A DNA stretch of 64,000 nt from Methylobacterium durans (GCF_003173715.1 NZ_CP029550.1:6154001-6218000); one strand, 5' to 3'. Shown: positions 15,039 through 25,419, numbered from the stretch's first letter. Notes: generated from the letters alone by a model not told the origin. Translations and numbers: made by a program.

Positions 15039-15698
15039 ATGGGCCTGACCTACGCGATCGGCGACATCCACGGCTGCTACGACCACCTGCGCGAACTGCT
15101 CAACCGGATCGAGGAGCATCGCGAGGGTCGACCGCGCAAGCTCGTCTTCCTGGGTGACTACATCGACCGGGGACCGGACAGCGCCGGCGTCATCAGCCTT
15201 CTGCGAGACCTGCAGGCGAGTGAGCCTGAGGACGTGGTCTGCCTGATGGGCAACCATGAGGATCTGATGATCCACGCTCACTCGGTACCGGGCCTGAGGA
15301 TCAACTGGCTGATGAACGGTGGGGCAGCGACGTTGCAGTCCTTCGGCGTTGCCGGTCCCGAGGACCTGCCGGACGACGTGGTGCGGTGGGCCGAGAGCCT
15401 GCCGACCGTCTACGAGGACGCGCAACGCTTCTACGTGCATGCCGGCTTCCGCCCTGGCGTGCCGGCGCCGGATCCAGATCAGCATGCGCGCCTCTGGATC
15501 CGCGAGCCGTTCCTGACCGAGGACCACGACTTCGGGAAGTACGTCATTCATGGCCACACACCGCTCCTGGATGGTGAGCCGGACGTGCGCCGCTTCCGCA
15601 CCAACCTCGACACAGGCTGCGTCTACGGCGGCGCATTGACCGCTGGCGTCTTCACCGACGAGCGTGCGGCCGCCATTCAGTTCCTCCAGGTCGGGTAG
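15039..15698 (+). CDS. Calcineurin-like metallophosphatase
   Basis: 219 residues. Metal-binding motifs are complete: YAIGDIHGCYDH (residues 5-16), FLGDYIDRGPDS, MGNHEDLM, then histidines in FYVHAGF and VIHGHTPL. This is the bacterial PrpE/Pph-like group that dephosphorylates proteins or nucleotides. It follows the RT operon on the same strand after a 199-nt gap and could belong to the same module, but the gap leaves this open. Related in motif pattern to 81-782. Confidence 0.85.
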   Translation: MGLTYAIGDIHGCYDHLRELLNRIEEHREGRPRKLVFLGDYIDRGPDSAGVISLLRDLQASEPEDVVCLMGNHEDLMIHAHSVPGLRINWLMNGGAATLQSFGVAGPEDLPDDVVRWAESLPTVYEDAQRFYVHAGFRPGVPAPDPDQHARLWIREPFLTEDHDFGKYVIHGHTPLLDGEPDVRRFRTNLDTGCVYGGALTAGVFTDERAAAIQFLQVG

Positions 15699-15824
15699 CC
15701 CTTGTTGGTGCGCCGTGGACCTGATCCCTCGAAGGTGAGGTGGCAGAGCTCGGTGGAAGAACGCGTTCCTCAGCGGCCTCGGAGGCTTATCGGGTGCGCT
15801 GACTGGCTGGGCTTGGAAGTCCCC

Positions 15825-16190
15825 TCAACGATGGTGTTTCGTCTTCGCCGGCTTGACTGAGCCGGTTGGGATGTCCGGCTGGTAGTCGGGCGTGCCTGCC
15901 TGCGCGAAGGCCAGCAGCCCTGGCGCACCGATGATAAGACCGCTCTGCCCGGCGTCGGCCGCCTGCAGCCCCGCAGCGGACGTAGACAGCTGCAGGAAGG
16001 ACGGGACCGCGGAAATCGGAGCAGCTTGCTCTGCTTGCTTGGAAGCTTCTGCCGGCCTGCTGGAGCTGGTCGTCGTTCCTGGCGAGGGTGGAGCCGCGAT
16101 CAAGCCATCTGACTGATGGGACGAGCGTGTGAACACCAGCGCTCCGACGATGGCACACAGAGCTGCGGTGATCAGCAGCAGTCGCTTCAT
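15825..16190 (-). CDS. Membrane-anchored small protein
   Basis: 121 residues from an ATG at 16190. It has a basic N terminus and a single hydrophobic helix (MKRLLLITAALCAIVGALVF) followed by a Ser/Thr/Pro-rich, low-complexity region and a basic tail. This is the layout of an anchored or secreted periplasmic protein. No family recognised. Divergent from the phytochrome operon. Confidence 0.5.
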   Translation of the reverse strand: MKRLLLITAALCAIVGALVFTRSSHQSDGLIAAPPSPGTTTSSSRPAEASKQAEQAAPISAVPSFLQLSTSAAGLQAADAGQSGLIIGAPGLLAFAQAGTPDYQPDIPTGSVKPAKTKHHR

Positions 16191-16490
16191 GCCTACCTCC
16201 CTTTTGGCGTGTGCGGGGAGAAATGCGGCTCGTGCGGGATGGTTCGGCATGGCGCGCCGGCCGGCTTCGATCCGGCCGTATGGTACGAAGCTACTTGCCT
16301 AGCCCGACCACAGAGGACGGAGCGGTTTCGGCTCGCTTCGACTGGTCAGCGAGGTGCCATCAGTCTAGCGGATCAACCGCCCGACCGATGCAGGCCGACG
16401 AAATCTGCCCCTGCAACTCGGGTCGCGTTGGCCGCTGCCGGTGTGTATGGTCGCGCACCAACACAGGTTCGGAGCCAGGGAGCGCATGGC

Positions 16491-19232
16491 TTGAGTTCGG
16501 CCACACGAACGCTGCACGCGGCGGAACTGACAGCATGCGACCGAGAGCCGATCCACATTCTCGGCACTCTCCAGCCCCACGGCTTCCTGCTAGCCGTCGA
16601 GGGAGCCGATCTTCGCATCGTCCAAGCCAGCGCGAACGTGCCCGACATGCCGGATCGCCCCGCTGCCCGCATCCACGGTCAGCCTTTGGAAGTGGCGTTC
16701 CCGGAGATCGGCGCTTTGCTCACGGGCGACTTGGCAGCGCAACCAGAGCGCGAGGGTGCTAACTTCCTCAGGACCTTGACCTTCGATACATCAGAAGGGC
16801 CGAGATCCTACGATCTTGCGACACACCGGTCCCGTGGTCTGACCATTCTCGAACTTGAGGAGGTCGCGAGCGAGGCCGCGGCAGCTCACAGCCTTGACGC
16901 GCTCTACCCACGCCTCAACGCGTTCGTCGAGGGCCTGCACGCGGCAAGGACGGCGGAGGAACTCTGCAACCTTCTGGCGAGAGACGTCCGCCACATCACC
17001 GGTTTCGACCGCGCGCTCGTCTACCGGTTCGATCGGGACTGGAACGGCACCGTGGTCGCGGAGGACGGCAACGGCGTACTGCCCTCCTATCTGGATCTGC
17101 GTTTCCCCGCGTCCGACATCCCAGCCCAGGCGCGCGAACTCTATCGCCGCAACAGGCTGCGCATCATTCCGGACGCCAGCTACGAGCCGGTTCCAATCGT
17201 GCCGCGGCTCACGCCCTCGACGGGTGCCCCTCTCGATCTCAGCCAGTCGGTCCTGCGCAGCGTCTCGCCGGTCCATGTCGAGTACATGCGCAACATGGGC
17301 ACGATGGCCTCGATGTCCGTCTCGATCCTCGTCGACGGTGCGCTCTGGGGCCTGATCTCCTGCCACAACAAGGCACCTCGGCGGGTGCCGCTCCAGGCTC
17401 GCAACGCCTGTGACTTCCTTACCCGGATCTTCGCCCTGCAACTCGCCGCGAAGGAGCGCGGGGCGCTCGCCGAGCAGCGGCTGCACCTCGGTGCGATCCA
17501 GGCGCGTCTCCTCGGCTTCATGGCGGAAGAGGACCAATTCGTCGACGGGCTACTGAACCATCCCGAAGATGTGCTCGCGCTGGCGGGGGCGAGTGGTGCG
17601 GCCATCGTGACGGCTGAACATTGTCGCCTGCTCGGAACAACCCCGGCTGAACGGCAGGTAAGGGGGATCTACGACTGGCTGTCGGCCCGGCATGGTGGCG
17701 AGCCCGTCTACGTGACGGACGCCCTCTCCGCGGAGCACCTACCGGCCGGTGCGTTCGCTGATCTGGCAAGCGGTCTCCTCGCCATCTCGATCTCGCAGAA
17801 GTACGCGAGCTACGTCCTGTGGTTCAGACCCGAGGTCGTGCAGACCGTGAAGTGGGGCGGCAATCCGACGAAGGCCGCAACCCAGGACCCGTCAGGCGCC
17901 CCTGACCGGCTGCATCCCCGCAAGTCCTTCGAGATCTGGAAGGAGACGGTGCAGGGGCGCTCGCATTCTTGGTCCGTGCCGGAGATCGACGCGGCCAAGG
18001 ATCTGCGTTCGGCCGTGCTCGGCATCGTGCTGCGCAGGGCCGAGGAGCTCGCAGCCCTCAGCGAGGAGCTGCAACGCTCGAACAAGGAACTCGAAGCCTT
18101 CTCCTACTCGGTCAGCCACGACCTGCGCGCTCCGTTCCGTCACATCGTCGGCTACTCGGAGCTTCTGCGCTCGCGTGAGGGTGACCGGCTCTCCGACAAG
18201 GGACGCCACTATGTCGACACCATCATCGAAGCTGCCTTCTCAGCAGGCACGCTCGTCGACAATCTGCTGACCTTCTCGCAGATGGGCCGGAACGCGCTCA
18301 ACCGGGTCTCGGGCGACATGAACCAGCTCGTCGAGGAGGTCCGCCGCAAGGTCAGCCGCGACGTGCCGGCCGAGCGCATCATCCGCTGGCAGGTTGGCTC
18401 GCTCGGTCGGGTCTACGCCGACCCCGTCATGCTGCGCCTCGTCGTCGAGAACCTCCTGTCGAACGCCGTGAAGTACACGCGGGACAAGCCCGAGGCCCTG
18501 ATCGAGGTCGGACGTGAGCCCGACCGTGATGCCGAGGCTGTGTTCTACGTGCGGGACAACGGCGTCGGCTTCGACATGGCCTACGTGGGCAAGCTGTTCG
18601 GGGTGTTCCAGCGCCTGCACCGGGTCGAGGAGTTCGAGGGAACCGGTATTGGGCTCGCCAACGTGCGTCGCATCGTCGAGCGTCACGGCGGCCGAACCTG
18701 GGCTGAAGGTAACCTCGGTCAAGGCGCAACCTTCCACTTCACGTTACCGGTGCGCGGGGGGCACAATGACATGGCGGACCTGAAGCCGATCCTCCTCGTG
18801 GAGGACAACCCGAATGACATCGAGCTGACCCTGGCCGCTCTGGAGAAGAGCCAGTTGGCGAACGAGATCGTCATCTGCCGGGATGGAGCCGAAGCCCTCG
18901 ACTTCCTCTACCGGCGCGGCTTTTACGAAGGCCGCGACGTACGCGATCCCGCCGTCGTGCTGCTCGACCTCAAGCTGCCAAAAGTTGACGGTCTTGAGGT
19001 GCTGGCCGCAGTCAAGGGTGATCCTCAGACGCGCGCCATTCCTATCGTCATGCTGACCTCCTCGCGCGAAGAGACCGACCTTGTGCGCTCCTACGAACTC
19101 GGCGTGAACGCCTTCGTGGTGAAGCCGGTCGGCTTCAAAGAGTTCTTCGAGGCGATCCAGGATCTCGGGGTGTTCTGGGCGGTCTTGAACGAACCGCCGC
19201 CACATCGGGGAAACTGGCCATCGAACGTCTGA
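16491..19232 (+). CDS. Bacteriophytochrome histidine kinase fused to a receiver domain
   Basis: About 913 residues from a TTG at 16491 (a GTG at 16443 is the alternative). Order: PAS-like N terminus with the biliverdin-binding Cys16 (LTACDREPIHILG), GAF domain with PASDIPAQAR and YMRNMGTMAS, PHY domain, HisKA with SYSVSHDLRAPF, HATPase with LLSNAVKYT, DNGVGFD and GTGIGLANV, then a CheY-like receiver (LLVEDNPND, phosphoacceptor in LLDLKLPK). Red/far-red light sensing via autophosphorylation. In relatives the receiver is usually a separate gene; here the frame runs through a G6 run near 18755 without a stop, so either a real fusion or a base error. Confidence 0.85.
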   Translation: MSSATRTLHAAELTACDREPIHILGTLQPHGFLLAVEGADLRIVQASANVPDMPDRPAARIHGQPLEVAFPEIGALLTGDLAAQPEREGANFLRTLTFDTSEGPRSYDLATHRSRGLTILELEEVASEAAAAHSLDALYPRLNAFVEGLHAARTAEELCNLLARDVRHITGFDRALVYRFDRDWNGTVVAEDGNGVLPSYLDLRFPASDIPAQARELYRRNRLRIIPDASYEPVPIVPRLTPSTGAPLDLSQSVLRSVSPVHVEYMRNMGTMASMSVSILVDGALWGLISCHNKAPRRVPLQARNACDFLTRIFALQLAAKERGALAEQRLHLGAIQARLLGFMAEEDQFVDGLLNHPEDVLALAGASGAAIVTAEHCRLLGTTPAERQVRGIYDWLSARHGGEPVYVTDALSAEHLPAGAFADLASGLLAISISQKYASYVLWFRPEVVQTVKWGGNPTKAATQDPSGAPDRLHPRKSFEIWKETVQGRSHSWSVPEIDAAKDLRSAVLGIVLRRAEELAALSEELQRSNKELEAFSYSVSHDLRAPFRHIVGYSELLRSREGDRLSDKGRHYVDTIIEAAFSAGTLVDNLLTFSQMGRNALNRVSGDMNQLVEEVRRKVSRDVPAERIIRWQVGSLGRVYADPVMLRLVVENLLSNAVKYTRDKPEALIEVGREPDRDAEAVFYVRDNGVGFDMAYVGKLFGVFQRLHRVEEFEGTGIGLANVRRIVERHGGRTWAEGNLGQGATFHFTLPVRGGHNDMADLKPILLVEDNPNDIELTLAALEKSQLANEIVICRDGAEALDFLYRRGFYEGRDVRDPAVVLLDLKLPKVDGLEVLAAVKGDPQTRAIPIVMLTSSREETDLVRSYELGVNAFVVKPVGFKEFFEAIQDLGVFWAVLNEPPPHRGNWPSNV

Positions 19233-20965
19233 TGGACACCTCGCTCGAAGGCGCCGTGGCGCCACTTCGCATCCTGCTCCTTGAGGACAGCGACCTCGAC
19301 GCCGAGTTGCTCTCTGCCGTCCTCGATGACGCTCGCCTGTCCTGCGAGATCGAGCGAGTGATGACCCGCAACGCCTTCTCCGGAGCCACGGCACGGCGGC
19401 AACACGACATCATCCTGGCCGACTACGTCCTGCCCACGTTCGACGGCCTGAGCGCCTTGGCGATCGCGCGCGAGAACTGTCCTGAGACCCCTTTCGTCTT
19501 CGTCTCGGGAACCCTCGGTGAGGACGTGGCTGTCGAGGCCCTGAAAAACGGGGCCACGGACTACGTCACGAAGCAGAGGCTCGACCGGCTCCCGCGCGCG
19601 ATTGTGCGGGCGCTCGCTGAGGCCCGTGCTCATGCCGAGCGACGTGCCGCGGAGCAGGCGCTGCGTGAGTTGAATGAGACCCTTGAGGCACGGGTCGTGG
19701 AGCGTACCCGCGAACTCGCGGATGCCAACGCGGCACTGCAGAACCAGATCACCGAGCGCGAGCGTATCGAGGAAGCCTTGCGGCAGGCCCAGCGCCTGGA
19801 GGCTGTCGGGCAGCTCACCAGCGGCGTGGCACACGACTTCAACAACCTCTTGACCGTGATTGCCGGCAACATCGAGTTCTTGGAGCAGGCCGTCTCGGAT
19901 GACCGGTCGCGCCGCCGTCTCGACATGATGCGCGGCGCTGCCGAGCGGGGCGCCCGCCTCACTGCACAACTCCTCGCCTTCTCGCGGCGGCAGCGGCTTG
20001 AGCCCGTGCCAGTTCAGTTGAACCGGACGGTCGCCTCGATGCGCGACCTGCTGCAGAGTTCCATCGGCGGCGCCGTGCGGATCGAGATGACGCTGCAGCC
20101 GGATCTCTGGCCGGCGCTCGTCGACGCGACGCAGATCGAGCTGATCATCCTCAACCTCGCCATCAACGCCCGGGACGCGATGGCGGTGGGGGGCAGCCTC
20201 ACCATCGAGACCGCCAACGTGCACTTGACCAGCGAGCCGAGGCGGCCGGAGGAGCCTCCACCGGGAGACTATGCCATGGTGGCAGTGAGCGACACGGGCA
20301 CCGGTATTCCACCCGATGTTCTGCAGCGCGTATTCGAGCCGTTCTTCACGACGAAGGAAGTGGGCAAAGGCTCGGGTCTGGGCCTTGCCCAGGTCTATGG
20401 CTTCGCCAAGCAGTCGGGTGGTGGGGTCCAGATCGATACGGTGCCCGGCGAGGGCACGACGGTCCGGGTGTACCTGCCGCGCGTAGCTGCGGGCACGGAA
20501 GCAGGCGATAGACCTCGCGTTGAAGTCGACTGCACGACCATTCGCAGACCCGGGGACAAGCCCGCGCTGCTCGTCGTTGACGATGACAGTGCGGTCCGGG
20601 AGATCACCGCTACCAAGCTGTCGGAGGCTGGCTATGAGATCCGTGAGGCGAGCTCCGGACTTGCGGCCATCCAAGCCCTTGAACACGATCCGTGCTTCGA
20701 TCTCGTCGTCGTCGACTTCGCAATGCCCGGCATGAACGGTGCAGAGGTTGCCAGCGTGATACGCCAACGATGGCCGACCATTCCAGTCGTGTTCGTGACC
20801 GGCTACGCTGACCGGACCAAGTTGACGCAAGCCGAGGAGGCCAGCGAGGATCGGGTTGTCCAGAAGCCGTTCCAACACGGGGAACTCGAACTTAAGGTCG
20901 CGGCGGCGCTCAATGCCCGTCCTGCACCCGGCCTGAAACTGGTCTCCAACCGCAGAGGTCTTTGA
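19232..20965 (+). CDS. Hybrid histidine kinase with two receiver domains
   Basis: 577 residues, start overlapping the previous stop (TGATG). Order: N-terminal receiver ([12 protein letters not shown], phosphoacceptor in ILADYVLP), coiled coil ([19 protein letters not shown]), HisKA with [12 protein letters not shown], HATPase ([27 protein letters not shown]) and a C-terminal receiver ([18 protein letters not shown]). The FixL-like HDFNN kinase probably relays the phytochrome signal or reverses it through its receivers. No DNA-binding output domain is nearby, so the final target lies elsewhere. Confidence 0.9.
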   Translation: MDTSLEGAVAPLRILLLEDSDLDAELLSAVLDDARLSCEIERVMTRNAFSGATARRQHDIILADYVLPTFDGLSALAIARENCPETPFVFVSGTLGEDVAVEALKNGATDYVTKQRLDRLPRAIVRALAEARAHAERRAAEQALRELNETLEARVVERTRELADANAALQNQITERERIEEALRQAQRLEAVGQLTSGVAHDFNNLLTVIAGNIEFLEQAVSDDRSRRRLDMMRGAAERGARLTAQLLAFSRRQRLEPVPVQLNRTVASMRDLLQSSIGGAVRIEMTLQPDLWPALVDATQIELIILNLAINARDAMAVGGSLTIETANVHLTSEPRRPEEPPPGDYAMVAVSDTGTGIPPDVLQRVFEPFFTTKEVGKGSGLGLAQVYGFAKQSGGGVQIDTVPGEGTTVRVYLPRVAAGTEAGDRPRVEVDCTTIRRPGDKPALLVVDDDSAVREITATKLSEAGYEIREASSGLAAIQALEHDPCFDLVVVDFAMPGMNGAEVASVIRQRWPTIPVVFVTGYADRTKLTQAEEASEDRVVQKPFQHGELELKVAAALNARPAPGLKLVSNRRGL

Positions 20966-21542
20966 CAGGCGCAACAGTCTGCTCGGCGATCCAAGTTGCT
21001 CTGGACCTCTGAGCTGGTCAGGCGGCGTTGGACCAATCTGATTGAGAGGCTCAGCCAGGACCGGAGGAGCCGGTATGAAGACGGGCAAAGGACGAGTGCG
21101 GAGCAGGGCGTGTTGAAGCTGCGCTGGATTGAGGTGTAGACGGCGCTGAAGAAAAGCCTGGCGCTCATTAGGTCAGAAGGCGGAGATCGGTCGGGCTGCG
21201 GCGGGAAGCCTGCAGTTCGCATCGCAGGCGACCGCATAATGTCCTTCAGCTGTCCCAACCCGTGCCTATGGCTGTCCCTCAGCCATGTTCACGAGAGCCG
21301 GGGACAGGTTTTGGGACAGCGAGAGCGGCGGCCGTAAGGACCTTAAACGCTCCCGAGGTTGCCCCCAAGTTTACCAAGCAACATATAAACTTGGAGGAGA
21401 CGATCTCAGGCCGCATCCACCCTGGCGATCCGCGTGTCCAGGACAGCCACCAGAGTTCATCATGCACCTGGGACAAGCACACGGGTCCGCCAAGCAGTTG
21501 CGAGATCAGGGCGCAGCTCGGACTGACACGGGCCATCATTCA
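20966..21542. other. Gene-free gap with two inverted repeats
   Basis: No convincing ORF. It holds GCTGTCCCAA (21249-21258) facing TTGGGACAGC (21311-21320) around an inner TGGCT/AGCCA hairpin, and CCAAGTTTA (21365-21373) facing TAAACTTGG (21386-21394). The second could terminate the helicase transcript from the right or be an operator. Confidence 0.4.
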
Positions 21543-24500
21543 CTAGGCCGCCGGTCGCCGTCCTTCGGCTTCGTTCCGCCAATCTTGGACCAGATGCCGG
21601 AACACGCCGGCGTCCTGCCACGCGGACCGCGAACCCACGACGTAGAGGTTCTCCTGTGCCCGGGTCGCGGCAACGTTCAGGATGTTCGGCGTTGCCCCGG
21701 CCCAGCCTCGCGCACCGCGTTGTGCCGATAGAGGCGCACCGAGGACAAGGATAACGCTGTCGGCTTCTCGTCCCTGGACCGTATGCACCGTGCCGATCCG
21801 GTCCCGCGTCCAGCCGTACGGATCTGAGGTCCAGCGTTCCAGCAAGCCGGAAGTGAGCAGCCGCTCGCGGAGACGGCGGGCAACGATGACGAAGGGGCTG
21901 ACGACGTAGAGATCGAGCGTCGGCGTTCCGGCTTCCGCGAGGCGCTGGATCATGGCCAGGACAGCCTCGCCTTCGGCCTCGACCCATTTATCCTCGGTCC
22001 GGTCGCCGGCGACGTCGACCCAGTGGGACGGACCCAGCACGTCCCGGATGGCAGAGGTCCGGCGCGGTGTCGCGTGCACCATCAGGCCGGCGTAGGCGAC
22101 CCGGTTCGAGAGCGAGAACATGGGATCAGCGCAGCGCCGGTGGACTAGGAGCGGGAAACCGACCTGCACCGAGCCGACGTCGTGCTGGAACTCAGCCGCG
22201 AACGAGGTGGACGCGTCGGCGACGGCCTGGACCGAGACCCGCGGCGCATTCCAGCGGTCGGGGTCCACGCCGAAGTCCCGACAGATTGTCTCTGCCAGCT
22301 CGGTCGGCAATGAGGTCACGGGTTCGATCTGCAGCGGGTCGCCGACAACAACGGCCCGACGGGTGCGCATCAGCGCGCCGACAGCGGCCTGCGGCACTGC
22401 TTGACCGGCCTCGTCGACGAGAAGCCAACCCAACGACTGCGGAGGCAGGTAGCCGAACATCCGGGTGACCGAGGCGAAGGTCGTCGACACGACCGGCACC
22501 ACCAGGAACAGGCTGGCCCAGAGGTCGGGCATGTGCGGCCGCATCTTCGGTTGCCACGCGTTTCGGCCGATCAGGGCGTGGAACAGGTTTTCGAGGTTGT
22601 GGCGCAGCGGGACGGCTGCCGCGTCCAGGAAGGCCTTGTGGACGGCGAGGGCCAGTTCGAACACGCGGTCCCGCTGGCGGTGGGCCGCCGCATCGAGCCA
22701 CGGCGCCGCGATCTGTCTCGCCTCGTGTCCCTGGGCAAAGAAGGCCTCGTCCACCACGCCCCGGCCGCAGCGGGACCGCATCTTCGCGACGCGCCGCTCG
22801 GCGGCGTCCCGCGCCGCGAGCGCCTCGCCCACAGCCTTCTCCGCGGCAGTCCGCCCAGCCTCCGCGTCCCTGAGCTTGCGCGCGGCGACGAACGATGCGG
22901 CTTCGGCCTCCTCTCGCGCCCAGGCAGCATCGCCGAGGTCGGAGCGCAAGCGATCCATCTCCGCATTCCATCGCTTAGCGGAGGCAGACCCGAACAGGCG
23001 TGCGACGAAACCAGGGCGGGTCTGAGCGTGGATCGCCAGCTTCCGCTCGACGATGTCGTGGCGCGCCTTCTCGGTCGTGGCTGCATCGGCCCGCTCGCCG
23101 GCCTGTCGGAAGGCTTCGTTGGCCGCCGCCTCGGCTTCCGCAAGAGCCCTGCCGGCATCCGTCGCTGCGGTTCTCAGGCCCGGTAGTCTCGGGAGGTCAC
23201 GGCGAGCCTGCTCAATCTCATCGAGGTAGCTGCGAACCTCCGTTCGCGCCTGTTCGAAGGTGGTCCGGGCCTCTCGCCAGCGCCGCAGCGCTTCAGTGCG
23301 GCTCCGGGGCGGGGCCTCGCGCTCGACTACGATCGGCCGCCGACGCCTCTTGCCCGCCGGCGCGGCTTCGTCGGGCTCCTCGATCCATTGCGGCGTGCCG
23401 GCCGCCTCGGCGAGGTAGGTGCGCAGGCCCTTGTTGGGGTCGACCCAGGCTGCCTCACGGAAGGCGAAGCGGTTGGCTGCCTTGCCGAGGACCGCCGCAA
23501 TCAGCCCCCAGGCTTCGACCTCACCGGAGACGTTGTCGGCGACGGTCTTGAAGTAGCGCAGCCCGGGCGCGTCCGCGGCGATCGCCTTCAGCGCCGGCAG
23601 CTCCCGGCTGACGTTCTCGACCGCCTTGTTGTTCGAGGAGGCCACGAGCATCTCGAACCCGCGCAGGCCTTCGTCGACCGTGTGGTAGGCGACCGTCGTG
23701 TTCCCGGCGCGTCTCTTCTCGCCGGTAGCGCGGAATGCCTTCTCGGGGTCATCGAAGCCGCACATCGCCTCCGCCCGCTTCACGACGAGCGCGGCGACCA
23801 TGTCCCGCAGCAGGGTTGTCTTTCCGGTGCCCGGCGGGCCGTTGACGGGAAAGAGGTCGACGCCGGGGCTATTGGACGAGGCGAGGTTGACGGCTCCCTG
23901 CTGAAGCAGCGCCAGGGGATGGCGTCCCGGACCGGGCCAGCGGCCGGCGGGGAAGCGCCACGGTGCGACGGCATCCGCCACGAGCCCATCGTCGGTCAGG
24001 ACGTTCATGCGCTTCAACGGCTTGTCCAGGCCGAGATAGCGACGGAGATTGCCCGTGGCGGCCCCGCTCACGACCAACCTCCGAGCGGCGTCGAGGTCCT
24101 CAAGGAAGAAGCTTCCGAGGAGAGGGGCGTCCGGCGGCTCGGGAGCGTTCCAGTAGTGGTAGACGCGTAGGGCGAAGCTCGGCTCTTCGAGAAGGCCGGC
24201 TGGCAGCCCGCACTCCTTCACGAGCCATTCGTAGGCGTTTCGGATCATCGCCGCGTCGAGCGGTAGCGGCTTGCCCTCCTTGTCGAGACGGCGCAGCCGC
24301 TTGTCGAGCGCCTCGTTGAGCTTCGTCTCGAACTCCGGCCATCGCCCCAGGGCGACGAGGTCACCCTGCAGGGCCCGCGACAAGCCCCAGGCAAAGCTCG
24401 ACACGGCAGTGGCCGCGCCCTCCTCGACTAGGACGCCGGCTTTGTCGACGGTAACGGTGGCGATAGCCGCAAAGCCGCGCGCCGGTGTTCGGTCCTGATG

Positions 24501-25133
24501 ATTGTCGACGAAGAACTCCATCAACGCCTTAGTCGACGTGTCCATTCGGACGGCACCGAGAACGATCTGATAGAACAGCTGCTTGTTGGGTCGCGCCTTC
24601 TCGCCGGGCGGGCGCCACGGCACGCCGTCTGCGAGGTTGGCGATGCGCCGCGTGTCACCCTCCGCCATGTCGGCAGGCTTCAGGTACGTGAACGGGGACA
24701 GCACCTCCAGCGCCGTCCAGGCCGACAGGATGTTGCCCGGCTGGTTCGTGACGGGCGGCGGCCGACGGGGCTCGCGACGGCGCTGAGATGAAGGTTCGGC
24801 CGTCGGCGGCTGGATCACCGTCGATACTGGGGAGGTGGGGATTTCGACAGCCTGCCGGGCCACGGGCTCGGCTCTTGCCGGCGTCTGGGACGTTGCGGCA
24901 GCGCGAGATTGGCGTGATCCGGTTTCCGGCTTCGTCGGCCTGACGGCGCTCCGACCGCGCCCTCCGAGCGCCTCAAGTGCGTTGGCGACCTGCACTTTCA
25001 GCCGGCCGGCACGGTCGGTCGAGCGCTGTTCGAGTTCGTGAAGGAGCGCTTCAAGGATCCGTCGATCCTCCTTCGAAGCCGCGAAGGTGTCCTCTAGGAC
25101 CGCAATCCCCGCCTTTTGATAGGGACGCCGCAT
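21543..25133 (-). CDS. Large SF1 (UPF1-like) helicase
   Basis: 1196 residues. Residues 1-150 are low-complexity and Pro/Arg-rich. Walker A GPPGTGKTTLLRD is at about 430, motif II VDEAGQAVP at about 900, motif III VVVGDPLQIEPV, motif V VHTVQGREADSVI and motif VI NVAATRAQENLYVVG at about 1155. Some 470 residues, including a coiled coil (roughly 615-800), separate motifs I and II, much more than in Dna2/UPF1 helicases. ATP-driven nucleic-acid translocation is expected. It stands alone without a nuclease or methylase partner, but helicases of this type are common in defence islands. Complete; ATG at 25133. Confidence 0.85.
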   Translation of the reverse strand: MRRPYQKAGIAVLEDTFAASKEDRRILEALLHELEQRSTDRAGRLKVQVANALEALGGRGRSAVRPTKPETGSRQSRAAATSQTPARAEPVARQAVEIPTSPVSTVIQPPTAEPSSQRRREPRRPPPVTNQPGNILSAWTALEVLSPFTYLKPADMAEGDTRRIANLADGVPWRPPGEKARPNKQLFYQIVLGAVRMDTSTKALMEFFVDNHQDRTPARGFAAIATVTVDKAGVLVEEGAATAVSSFAWGLSRALQGDLVALGRWPEFETKLNEALDKRLRRLDKEGKPLPLDAAMIRNAYEWLVKECGLPAGLLEEPSFALRVYHYWNAPEPPDAPLLGSFFLEDLDAARRLVVSGAATGNLRRYLGLDKPLKRMNVLTDDGLVADAVAPWRFPAGRWPGPGRHPLALLQQGAVNLASSNSPGVDLFPVNGPPGTGKTTLLRDMVAALVVKRAEAMCGFDDPEKAFRATGEKRRAGNTTVAYHTVDEGLRGFEMLVASSNNKAVENVSRELPALKAIAADAPGLRYFKTVADNVSGEVEAWGLIAAVLGKAANRFAFREAAWVDPNKGLRTYLAEAAGTPQWIEEPDEAAPAGKRRRRPIVVEREAPPRSRTEALRRWREARTTFEQARTEVRSYLDEIEQARRDLPRLPGLRTAATDAGRALAEAEAAANEAFRQAGERADAATTEKARHDIVERKLAIHAQTRPGFVARLFGSASAKRWNAEMDRLRSDLGDAAWAREEAEAASFVAARKLRDAEAGRTAAEKAVGEALAARDAAERRVAKMRSRCGRGVVDEAFFAQGHEARQIAAPWLDAAAHRQRDRVFELALAVHKAFLDAAAVPLRHNLENLFHALIGRNAWQPKMRPHMPDLWASLFLVVPVVSTTFASVTRMFGYLPPQSLGWLLVDEAGQAVPQAAVGALMRTRRAVVVGDPLQIEPVTSLPTELAETICRDFGVDPDRWNAPRVSVQAVADASTSFAAEFQHDVGSVQVGFPLLVHRRCADPMFSLSNRVAYAGLMVHATPRRTSAIRDVLGPSHWVDVAGDRTEDKWVEAEGEAVLAMIQRLAEAGTPTLDLYVVSPFVIVARRLRERLLTSGLLERWTSDPYGWTRDRIGTVHTVQGREADSVILVLGAPLSAQRGARGWAGATPNILNVAATRAQENLYVVGSRSAWQDAGVFRHLVQDWRNEAEGRRPAA

Positions 25134-25351
25134 TCTATGACTGCAGGCACTGATGGAGAGTTGCCGAAGCGCTGAGCTTCACGATCGGTCCTCCGGATCT
25201 CGATGTTGAAGGCAGCGGCAAGACGGCGCCGCGCCCCCTTCTGCGCGGGATAGCTTGGCCGGAAGCTAACGCAGAGCGTTGTGCGTGGGTAGCTGGAAGG
25301 GAACGAAGCCCGACTGGGCTTCAGAGCCACCTAGGCGCCGCTGATTGGGCT

Positions 25352-25419
25352 CTTACCTCCGATAACACCCTCTTATCGCGACTTACCCTTAGGGCCTGGG
25401 TGTCACCTTTCCGTGCAAT
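25352..25419 (+). repeat. Recombinase-site-like sequence A
   Basis: CTTACCTCCGATAA (25352-25365), six variable bases, CTTATC (25372), and about 22 nt later GTGTCACCTTTCC-TGCAAT (25400-25419). The same blocks occur at 32418-32488 in the 5' end of a tyrosine-recombinase gene. GATAA and TTATC form an inverted pair around 7 nt, as in recombinase core sites. Alternatively this is a decayed 5' end of a second recombinase copy. Confidence 0.5.

Noticed and set aside
19091..21088. 665-codon open frame on the minus strand
   Set aside because: It is antisense to the hybrid kinase, whose motifs are complete; the long frame follows from GC-rich third positions.
21249..21320. Integron attC site
   Set aside because: The folded repeat lacks the RYYYAAC and GTTRRRY ends, and no integron integrase is present.
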